Source: Buxus sempervirens
Lineage: Eukaryota > Streptophyta > Magnoliopsida > Buxales > Buxaceae
Assembly: GCA_947561395.2 (NCBI GenBank)
Contig: OX387186.1
Coordinates: 50,053,220 to 50,117,219 of the forward strand
Direction of reading: 5' to 3'
Length of the DNA stretch: 64,000 bases
In this document: positions 50,501-62,500 of the stretch, piece after piece
Layout: each line of letters opens with the position of its first letter
Position numbering within the stretch: the stretch's first letter is position 1
Position numbers and translations under genes: made by a program
The notes under the pieces: model-generated
What the model saw: the letters and a program-made list of their open reading frames with translations, nothing else
Database searches by the model: none
Told to the model about the DNA's origin: nothing

Positions 50501-53500
50501 ACTAGGACAGTGGAGGTCAATTTCAATTTTAACATATTAGATGGGAGGGATTTGTCATTTTGAAAGGGGTGATGAAGGTGTTTAGGTATTGTATTAATTT
50601 CAGGGAAGGTGTTTGGAGTTTATCCTAATATAAGAGGAGGTGGTATTTACTTTTTTGACATCTTCGATATGCTGCTTGAATATGGGAATTGCAGATAGAA
50701 GAACAGAATTGAAATTACTATTTCAGTTTATTCCAGAAAATGTATTTATGGAACGGTATTTTGAAATCCCTGTGAATCCCTTTTGAACTGCTCAAAATCG
50801 TTATAATGGTTCACATACTTCAACAGATAAATTCCATGCAATTGATTTCCTCTGAAACACTTTCAGTTTAGTCTCCGCTTGCTTAAATCACTGAATCTTG
50901 GTGGTCATAATTTTTTCTTTAAATTTTTCCTCTAATCAATTTGGTTCTCTCTTTCTTGATTTTACATTTTCAGTTCTCGTTTAGATAGTCTCCTTTTGTT
51001 TGGAAAATTGCATCGGTTGTTATTAGCTAGTGGATAATTTTCGTTTTCCGTTTGTTGTGGCCTTTTATCCCTAGCAAGTGCTGTTGAACATTTTATGTTA
51101 AACTTTATAGCATGATAGAAATTATAATCTATCATTTCCTGCTGTGTATACTGAATACCTGCATTCTAAATACGATATTGCACAGCTTGGAGGCCCTGAT
51201 AATGTTGCAGAAATTACAGGCAGGCGGGGTATGCTTGTAAGAGCATCTAGTGGAAAAGGTGTTACCTATCAGGCACGGAATACGTGAGTTTGGTTGTCCT
51301 TAATTATTGTTGTTGATGTTGATTACATCTCACAAAGGCTGAGTTGCCATTTCATTCCTTCTTCAGGAAGGATTTGGCTATGGAGATGGTTAATATGCAT
51401 GAGAAGCAACTCTTCATGGATGGTAAAAAGTTGGTTGCTATAATTTCTGAAGCTGGATCAGCTGGTGTTTCTTTACAGGCAGATAGAAGGGCAATAAATC
51501 AGGTTATTACTTTTTGGGATTGTAATATCTTTCGTGGCCTAAATCTTAGACTCTTGATAGAATTTTATTTCTTTCTTTCTTTATCTTTTTATTTTTTTAC
51601 TGTCTGGTTCTGACATGCCATAGGTTACCTTAATTGAATTTCTTCCTCATTGTGCGTACCTTGAACTTTATTTCATCCAGAAAAGGAGGGTTCATTTAAC
51701 TTTAGAACTTCCTTGGAGTGCGGACCGAGCGATTCAGCAGTTTGGAAGAACTCATCGATCGAATCAAGCTTCTGCACCTGAATACAGGTTGTAGTCTTTT
51801 CATTCTTATGGTCAAATTTTTATCACCAGTTTGTTTATTATGCTGGTACTAGGTTTATGTAAAATCTAGTTGGGGCAATTGCACTTGTTCTGTTTTTATA
51901 ACCAACTTGGAAAATTATAATTTCATGTTATCTGAGCCATAGTGTTCTTCAATACGGCACATCCAAAGATGACTTGCCTTGTTGTAGTTTTCCTGTGATA
52001 CATTTTTACTTCATTGTTGTGAGGGAGAGGTTGTTTCACAACAATTTTTGTATGTGTGTATATATAAGTGTGCGTGTGTGTGTGTGTGACAAAAAGGGAA
52101 ATACAAACCCAAAAGAGACAATCTGTCTAATTCTCCATTAGATTGACCATAGGAATGCCTTAAAGTAGTGATTGTCTGACCAAGCTTTCGTTGGCAAGTC
52201 TATCAAACAAAGATTTTGTGGATCTGAGCGCACAAATCTATAAATATATTAGAAAATTTTGCAGAAGGAAAAATCTCCCAAAGCTTAGTTATCACAGTTT
52301 TAATTTGTGTAAATATGATTAAGAAACAGATGCATTCATGTAACTTTTAATCTATGAATGTAAATATCCCTATTCAATTTCTGGATCCTAAGGGCAACCT
52401 TTTATGGTATTTTGAAAGAGAGACTGGGATGTTGGCTACATATGCTTGAGGAAAGAGTATTCCTACCTCTAATAGTTAGGTAGCTTTTCTAGTTAGCCAA
52501 TTTACAATCCACTTTCTTCAAATTCATACATGTAGGATCATCACCTAGAGGGGGACCTACAGATATTTAATGGACAAGGACTTCATCCTACAGTCTAAAA
52601 TAGTTTCAGAAGACAAAACAACTTGGATGTACAATGAATATCATGCACAAAACTCTTGTAAAAGTTAACCTTAAGACCATAGATCATCCCAAAGCACCAA
52701 GGATGCACATTGCCAAAGAATACGTTCCTTTGTTTTCTCAAGAAAAATGGTCATATCATCAGGAATTTGAAGTGAAGAAATATAAATCTGATCGTTGCCC
52801 AAAAGCCTCTAATCCATCCTTGCCACTGTGCTCTCAGAAAAATGTACTCAAACCACTCAGTAAAGTAAAAGAGGAAGGAGAAAGCCTAAAACCCTTGCAA
52901 GAGGAAAACAGGCCTCATAACTAATGTGAAGGGTGAAGGAAAGTAATATTACCAGCAACCCCTAGTCCGTTTGCACCGCTTCTTTCCAAACTCATTCCAG
53001 CCTAAATCCAATCGACAAAGTTTCATTCAACCTTGTCAGAGGGCTTCTTGTCTTCAAGCTCACAGGAAATCTTGTGTTTTTGCTGTCCTAATATCTTCCA
53101 CATACTCATCAACAATCAAAAATGAAATCTCGAATCTGTTTGTCCAAAAACGTCAGTGTGTAACTACCCTATCTGCACTGATTTCAAATGTATGGAGAGG
53201 ACTTTGGCATTAAACATATAGAGACTAGTTGTGAGGCTGAACTGTTTTAAGTACTTAAGCACTGTTCCTTTTAGGGATCAGCACCATGAAAGTCTCATTG
53301 GAAAATTGTTAATCGTTCCAGAGGCTTGAAATTCCAAGGACTACTAGCAGATCAGCTTTTACAATCTCCCAGCAAGTTGGCTGGCTCATAATCAGATCAT
53401 CTTTGAATCCTCCAGTTTTGATAAGTACAGATTATTTGAGGACATTTTGGTGTCTAACTCCTCGTGGGTGTGTTTACATAAGTAGTTCAGATCTGTAACT

Positions 53501-56500
53501 ATTACTGATTTCCTCCGTGATTGGCCTATGGTGGTGTACATGGATCAGATTTAGGTTTTGAGGTCATTCTTGTGTATTTCTGGCTTTGTGGTACTTTTTG
53601 TCCTCTCTTCTTGCTCATATCTCATGAGCCTTGTAATCTTTTATTTTGATCTTAATGAATTTTCATTAACTAGCTAAAAAAGAAGAATTATGTAAAATTG
53701 GGTTTGAAATATTTTCTGATCATGTGCTCGCTTGAAATGTGGGAAGTCCCATTTTTTTATTGTTGCATCTTGTATATCAAATAAAAAACATTGTAGCAGG
53801 AGACATATGATCTGAAATATTTCATAATTCATATAATGCAATACACGGTGATGTATTAACAAACAGGTGATAGTAGTTAATGCATCTTTAACTCTGAGAA
53901 TGTCCTTGCAAACTCAAATCAAATTCAGTCCAAAAGTAAAAATTGGAACGGTCTTGGGAGTACAGTTCCTGTCTTTCTCATTGTTTTGTATAGTTCTTGT
54001 TATATATGAAATGGTCCCTGGACATCCATGACTTGTTAGCCTTTTTTTTTTTTTTTGGCTTTTAAGTTTGAGTTTCTTCAATGATTAAACAATTCGTCAT
54101 GTTTGTTTGATCATTTACTTATTCTTGTTTATGGGATGCAGGCTTCTCTTCACTAATCTCGGAGGTGAACGACGTTTTGCATCTATTGTTGCTAAGAGAT
54201 TAGAGTCCCTTGGAGCCTTGACACAGGGAGATCGCAGGTAATCTTTGTTGCATCTTTCCTTTACTTGTCATTAAAGAGCTATGAAGAAATGGATTTCTTT
54301 TTGTTCCTTGAAGCAGTACGTTATCCTTAATCCAATTATCTGTCACAAGTCATCTGTATATTTTTCAGGGCAGGGCCAACATTGAGTGCTTACAATTATG
54401 ACAGTGGTTATGGGAAAAGGGCCTTGATGATGTTGTATAGAGGAATCATGGAGCAGGTATTTGTCATCATGTTGTGTCTATAAATTTCTATTTATGACAT
54501 AACTCATGACAGTTATTAGAAGAGTCACATTGAGTCAAGGCAAAATTTGTGTAAATTGTCTGATGTTTAGCTTTTCAGGATTCTCTACCTGTTGTTCCTC
54601 CTGGATGTTCATCGGAGCAACCAGATACCATCCAAGATTTCATTATCAAGGCAAAAGCTGCTCTCGTATCTGTGGGGATTGTGAGAGACAGTATTATTGG
54701 TAATTGTTCGTATAATTATTGTCTCATATCAATTAATGTCATTAGAGGTCAAACACTTAAATTATATTTTTATTTTATTTTATTGAGAACATTTAAAAAA
54801 TGATTGATAATGAAAGTTCCTTCTTTATGCTATTGTTTAAATCTAAAAATTGGCGTTTTCTGATTGCTTCTCTTATATTTGATCTTGCATATGGCATACA
54901 TTTGTTTTTCCATGAGTTGTTTAATGTTACATTGGCAGTTGATCTTGGTTTTATTTAGGCAATGGAAAGGACTCTGGGAAGTTTTCGGGCCGTATAATTG
55001 ATTCAGACATGCATGATGTTGGGCGCTTCCTTAATCGGCTTTTGGGACTGCCTCCAGAGATCCAAAATAGGTTTGTTTTCAATTGATTGGTTTCTGATAT
55101 GTTTTGTTAGTGCATGCATTTCTTAGATCTAATTAAGATCAACACTACAGGCTTTTTGAGTTATTCGTCAGCATTCTTGATCTTCTGATCCACAATGCAC
55201 GCATAGAGGGGCATTTTGATTCAGGGATTGTTGATATGAAAGCTAATGTTGTTGAGCTACGAGGAACACCCAAGGTTAAACTCCTATAGTGCCCCCATTG
55301 TCATCATAAATGCCAGTCAATTTTAAAGTATATTGACTTTCTTCCTCTTACAGACTGTTCATGTGGATCATATGTCTGGGGCATCTACTGTACTGTTCAG
55401 CTTCACTTTGGATCGTGGAATCACGTGGGAGGTAGAAATTCATAGTTTGGTTGATACTTGATACATTAATAATATGTATACTGAGCATCACATCTTTTTG
55501 TAGTCTGCAACAGACCTGCTTGATGAGAAGCAAAAGGATAGGGTTGGCTCTGCCAATGATGGATTCTATGAGTCTAAGAGGGAATGGTTGGGTAGAAGGC
55601 ACTACTTACTAGCATATGAAAGGTGTGATATTAACTTGTTTTATATTGTGTTTTTCATTGAGCTGTCTACCTTTTCATCTAATCTTTTAGCCATGGTCAT
55701 TTTCTTCTATTAGCATCATAAAATTTTCTGATTTATTATATATTCCTTGAATTGCTATATGTGTGTGTGTGTGCTCTGGGCCTGAAGTGATATATAGATT
55801 AAAATGTTGAGACGCAAAGGAGCGATACATGCATGCTAGGAAGCATAAGGAATGAACTTCTAGGTGCCTGCATCTGAACTTGGAAATGCTACTTATAATC
55901 TGACTCCTGAGTGGTGGGTCTTTGAAATCCTGGGAACCTGTTCTTGATTCTTGACGCTGGAGGCAGGACTGTTTTAGTAGTTAGAAGTTTAAAATATATA
56001 TATATATATATATAAGAGAAGGTAATGACAAAAAGATCTTGTACGCTAGACTTTTGAATGGACGAGAGGGAAAAGATCTTGGTATTGATTGCATAAAATT
56101 ATTATTTTTGATCGGTAATAATAGGAATTATATTAATTTTAAAGAAGGATAGATAATAAAACATGTAAACCAAAAGTGTACAAGAAAAGAAGAGGAACAA
56201 AGCTCACAAATCCCTAAAATCCAAACACTTTAACACTGAAGGTGCAGACAGTTGCAAGATTCCCTACTTGATGCCCCAAAAAAGGAAAAACCTGAGAAAA
56301 TACTCAAATAAGGCTCTTGAGGTTCTTGATTTATTTTCAAGGATTCTCTTCTTCCTTTTTTCAATAGTGACCAAACAATTTCCGCTGGCATCAAACTCCA
56401 CAACAACTCATGACTAGAGGCCCCTTTACCACTATTCCAAGAATAGAAGCTGCAGCCATGTTACTCTAAATCTTGATAAGAAAGTATTCCGGATCTCATG

Positions 56501-59500
56501 TGCCACCCAATAATGAACTAGCAAGTGATTCACTGATTTCAGATGAGATTTGCATAAAACATATCTATTGGGGAAGAGGATCTAACTCCCAATCAAATAT
56601 ACCCCTTCTAAATTGCAAATTCCAACTGCTTCCTCCCACTACTTGAGAACACAAATCTGAAATACATGCTTGAGAAGACGAAGTAGTGTTGTAGAAGTCT
56701 GGAAATGCATCTTTTTGAGGGCTATTTCCACACCAAGAGTCTCCCATAATCTTATCCGGTCCCCCTTTCCCAATTGAAACTGCAAACCAGGAAGAAGCAT
56801 ATGAGAGAGTCTACATATTGGTCTCTATAAGCTTTGGCCAATAAAACCGTTCATCGGAGTTGGCATCCAAGAAGCAGGGTTATAGCCATATTTGTTGATG
56901 ATCAGATTTCTCTATAAACTCGATACTTCACACCCAAAACGCCGACTCCATTTCGCTAGAAGAGCTTGATTTAAAAATCATAGGTTTTCAATACCCAACC
57001 CACTTTCTTCTTTAGCTCTACAAACCTCTTTCCATCCCACAAGGTGATACTTCTAATAATCATCCCAACCTGCCCAAAGAAAGTCTCTTTGGATTTTCTC
57101 AAGCTTTTCAACGACTAACACTGGGGCTGGCAATAAAGTGGGCATATATGCTGTGGGAGATTAGAAAGAGCACTTTTTATTTAGCACACCTTACCACCTT
57201 TAGATAGAAAATTGCCTTTCCACGGAGCTAAACTTCCTCTTCATATGAGCAACCATCAGTTCCCAAACTGCTTGAAAGGAGCACCAAGCGGGATGCCTTG
57301 GTACAAAATTGGAAGAAAGCCCAATCGGCACCTCGAAATCCTGCACAGATCAGCTGCTATATCACTACCACCCACATTGCAGAGCTCACTTTTCTGTAAA
57401 TTTGCCTTCAAATCTGAAATGGCTTCAAAGCATGTCAGGTAGAGTACTAATAATGAGGATCTGGAAAGCCTAGGCCTTGCAAAGAATCACTGCACTGTTT
57501 GCAAACAAAAGATGAGAAATAGATAGATTTACTCCTCCAAAACTAACTTCTTCAATAAGAGCCAAATTTGCAGCTCTCCCACTAACCGACTAAATGCCTC
57601 CATAAAATATTGAGAACAATAGAGGGGAGAGTGGATCCCTCGCCTCAATCCTCTTGAGGAATGAAAGAAACCTATCGGCACACCATTGCCCAAAATTGAA
57701 AATGATGCCAATTTGCACAAAAAATGCCAATTGACATGATCATATGCTTTTTAAATGTCCAATTTGCACATCATCTTTTCCTCACCATCTTTTTGGATTG
57801 TGCCGCACTTTCATTAGCTATCATGACTGCATCGGGAATTTGTCTCCCACCCACAAAAGCATTTTGAGATCTGGAATTGATATCAGGAAGAACCCTTCAT
57901 AATCTTTTGGAGAGCATCTTGGAAATTATTTTATAGAACCTGATTACTAAACTAAGTGGGTGATAGTCTCTTAAGGATGCAGCACCGTCTTTCTTAGTGA
58001 TGAGTGAAACAAATGTTGCATCCATACTTATTTCAAAAAGAGCCGAATCAAAAAATTTCGTGAGCTGCCCTCAAGAAGTCCTCCTAAATGCAAGGCAAAC
58101 ATTTTTTATAGAATGGAATAGTGAAGCCATCGGGCCTAGTAGCCTTGTCTCCTTCTTATTAATGGAGCGACTCAAAAACTTCTTCCACTAATTGGCCTTC
58201 CTGCATATCCCTTTGGGCATTTGGTAGAGAATCAAACTCCATTCCGTCTAGATGGAGTGCATCATAACCTTTTCCTTGAATAGCTCCTTATAAATATCTA
58301 GTCTTGCCTTTTTGCTATCTTCTTCCTCTAGAAGAAGAGAGTCCCCCACTTCTAAATGGTCAATAAAATTCTTTCTCCCTCTTGCTGAAGCCACTTTGTG
58401 GAAGAAACTTATGTTTTTATTCCCAAACTTTAGCCATAAGGCTCTGTACTTTTATCTCCAACTGATTTCCTTCAATGCTGCCCTTTTCTTATAGTCCACT
58501 TTCGGCTTTTCTTTTTCAATTCAGTCGTTAAGCAGCATTCCACCTTCCCCCAGTCGCTCCAGTTCTTTTATTCTGGCAATAATGCCATCTAGTTTCACGT
58601 CAACCCTTCTGAAGAGTTATCTATTCCAATTTTTAATCTTGGACTTCAATGCACGCAGTTTTCTTGAAAACCCATACGAAGAAGATTTATGGAGCTTCAG
58701 CTCCTTCCACCATGCTCCGATGAGGTTTATAAATGACTTGTCTGCAAGCCACATGTTCTAAAATCCGAATGGTGTGCCTTTCCGTGATTAATGCTCAAAA
58801 TTACTTTTCCTTTCAATCTTCTATGGAAGACTGTTGAAATCTCTTCTTGACATACACAAAATGTTCTTGCCTTCAGTTATTTTTTACCTTCTGTCTTTGG
58901 GCTTCTAAAGAGTTTTTGAAGATATATTATTATTTATTAGTAGGTGAGGGCAATTGAGTGTAGATTTACTTATTTTTATGCCTTGTTTGGCATTGCAATT
59001 GATTCATGTATTACTGCTTTGAAGGAATTACTTTTATTCAAAAGATAGTTTCTGGTAAATGCCTATTTAAGAAGTTCTTTTAGGTCAAAACAAAAGAAGG
59101 AAAAAAGAAAAAAGAAAATGAAGAAGAAACAGCAAAATCAATATTGTAAGCTAGCATGAGGGGAAAAAAAATCTCAACAAAATTTCCACTTAGCTGACGA
59201 AAAGTATCCCCAGAAGCAATTTATGGAAGTAGTTAGTTCGCAGTCTCAATGAAATCTGCCTTTAAAGTGCTTCACTTGAAATTTATTTAGGAAAGTCTCT
59301 ACCAAATCTTAATATGTTTAGATAAAGCACTTCTTGGCTTAGGAATGACTTCTAGGTCTCAAACAAGCAACACCAAACATGCCCTTAAATTTAGCTGGGC
59401 TGCTAGAATTGGTCTTGTTGAAATTTTCAGTAGATTTTCCTTTTCTAACAAATTATTGAACTTCGGTCGCTGAATTATTATATAGTTAAATTATTGAATA

Positions 59501-62500
59501 TAGATGTAGCCTTTGAGAACTTCCCTCCACCATACTCGATCCCACCCAATCCCAAAGGGCTTTTGATCATTTATTCTTGGAAACCTTAGCTTTGGAGTGA
59601 TGAGAGTTGCATCATAATTCATAAATACTTGAATGATATCCGTAGTGTTGGAAACCTTAGCTTCATTGTGGTAAGGGTTGAATCATAAGCAAGATTCTTT
59701 GTGCCAATCTCAATGTTGTTTTGCCTGAGGCTTGTTGTGTTGTTTCATCAAAATTTTGATGGTATGCCGTGCATGCTGCTGACATTTTCATGTTGTTGTA
59801 TGGATAAATTGTTAAAAATATTAAAAAAAAAATTGTGAAGCATAAGAAAGTCCAAACAATTATAAAAACAATTAAAATTATCATAAAAATTATATTGTTG
59901 TGAAATATTAGAATTTTTTAATTTTTAGTATATTTAATATTTTATTATTGTTTGAGGCATACTTTGGTGAGTAAATGGCATTTACAAGTTCCCAATTTCT
60001 TTGCAATTTTCTTGAAAATTTTATATTTTTAAAATATTTTCAATACTAAATTATTATTTAAATAACTATCCACCACTTGCATGAATTGTTTTTGTGGCCG
60101 AAGACATCAACCATTGACGGTATGTTATTGTTCAATTCAACATTATGAACATAAGTTAGTTCTCGTGAAGTAGGTTTGGTGACATGAATCTTGTTTCTCT
60201 ATCATGTTCTATCAAAAATCTCATTTCTTGTTAATCTATGTTTACTTTAGTCATGTTTTTATTTTTTTGTTACATTTTATAATTTCTTAAAAAAAATTCC
60301 CTTTTTTTATGATTTTTATTATATTTTAATGCTTATTTAAAATTTTTGTGTGTGCAAATGTTAAAGAAATTTAAATTTTAAATCAACATATATATTAAAG
60401 TCACATTATTGGATTAATTACCAATTATTTATATAAATTTCAAGTACTAAAATTTTTAAGAATAAAAAATAATAGTTTTTTGTATAAATTGAACCAAAAT
60501 GGGCAAAACAAGCTTCTTCTACACATTTTACCCCCATTGATATGAGAAAATTTTCATTAGTGCTGGTCAAAATTGAATTGAAACAGGCTGATTCAACCAA
60601 TTTTGACATGAAATTTACAAGGCATGAGCAAAATTTCTTCACATGTTGGGTGAAATTTGACCGAAATGAGCTTTTTTCTCTCTTACTTTTACTGGCACAT
60701 GTTAAAATTTTGGTGATACTGGTAAGTTTAGAGGCAAAATAGGCAGCTAGGAAAAATGTGGTAGGTTTTGTGATGGTGAAGTGACTTCTTTCTCTTCAGC
60801 TGCCCAGACTTTTTCATATTTGATTACTTGTGGATCCACTCGTCTCGGATATTATTTCTTAGAGTCCTGTCGGTCTCGTTTGGAGCTTTAAGTTCAACAG
60901 GACCTTAGGCCAATGAAAATGGAGGAATTGGGTTCCCTTCTTGAGGATTTTAGTTTGGTGTATCTTGAGCCTGACCATCTAGATCGTCATATATGGTCCT
61001 TTTTACATCATGGTCTCTTTTTGTCCAGCTCACTTTTTAAGTTCTTGTATTCCTTCGCTGTTCTTCCCCCTCCTTTTTCCTCATCTCTTCTTTGGAAGTT
61101 TTTGGCTCCCCTCCCCCCCAAAGTAAAGGCTTTCTTTTGGACTGCTCTCCACAATGGTTTTAACACTATTGATAATCTTTAAAGGAGAAGGAAGTGGTTA
61201 TCTATTTCTCCTCATGTGTGTGTATTGTGCTTTAGTGATGGGGAACCGGTGGACCATTTGATAATACATTGTGGGGTGGCAAAATTGCTTTGGTATTCTC
61301 TCTTAAAGGGTATTGGACTAAGCAAGATGTTCCCATGTACACTAGCTGATCTTCTTCATCAATGGCATTTTCCATTCCTTTCTAAGAACAAGGGGGGGGG
61401 GGGGGGGGGGGGGGGGGGGTGTGTGGGGTGGTGTTTTAAGTATCTCCTCTATATTATGTGGATAGTCTGGTTGGCTCACAACTGAAACATCTTTGAATCT
61501 TCTGCTTCAGATAGAAGCAGATTATTTGAGGATATATTGTTGTCTACCTCTCCTTGGGTGTGGCTACATATGGATTAGGCTTCAGATAGAAGCAGATCTG
61601 TAACTGTTTCTGATTTGATTTGTGACTGGTCTGATGTGATATACATGGATCAGGCTTAGACTTTGATGTCTTTTTTGTGTATTTCAGATGTCCTTTGTCC
61701 TTTATGTCATTTTTTCTTTTTTCTTGCTCATATCTCATGGGCCTTGTAATTGTAACTTACTATTTTGATTTTAACGAAGTTTCTTTATCCATTAAAAAAA
61801 AAAGAATCAGTGACATGAGTGAATTTTCTGCTGTGGGGGCGAAATTAGGGCTGCACAACAAACCATGATCATAATTACCTATGCGATGTTTTAACCGCAT
61901 TTCCAGTCCTGTAAACCCAGCTTCAATGCAATAAGAGTTGCAACATAACTCTGTGTGCTTTCTGAAAAAGGTGGCAAGCACTGTCATTTTGTTCAGGAGT
62001 CAACACGGGACTTATTCTTGCTTCTTGGTATGATTTTTTTAAATATTTAACTTAAAATAATATAATGTATTGAAAAGGGCTAATTTAGAGAAAGTTGTAA
62101 CTAATATCTTGGCATAATACTCAATAACAAGTTGTATAGGCTAATAGGTGAGATATGGCATATGGAAGGATTATTTGGTGAATTTAAACCAATCATCTAA
62201 TAAGGATTCCATTGAGCAGGCAGTGTCAGTAGTCCCTCCATCTACAATAGCTCTATTTATACCTCATATTGGGCCTTTTCAATATGTAATGTTAGTGGTA
62301 GATACATAAGCTTTCTTAATGGTTGTTTATGAAAGGGGATTTTGAGCTGGTGAGGAACTTCATATGGTTATGGATGAACTTTTACAAAATGCATTATTTG
62401 CGACAACTAATGTTAAATTAATCTAAGTATGCACTAAATGTTCCAATTTTTTTTTTTGGTAATATTTTGAGGTCTTTTTGATTGTATGAATATTCTGATC

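Noticed and set aside
52634-52924. A 96-codon Lys/Pro-rich frame in intron 20
   Set aside because: No family match, no splice or promoter context, and surrounded by decayed repeats.
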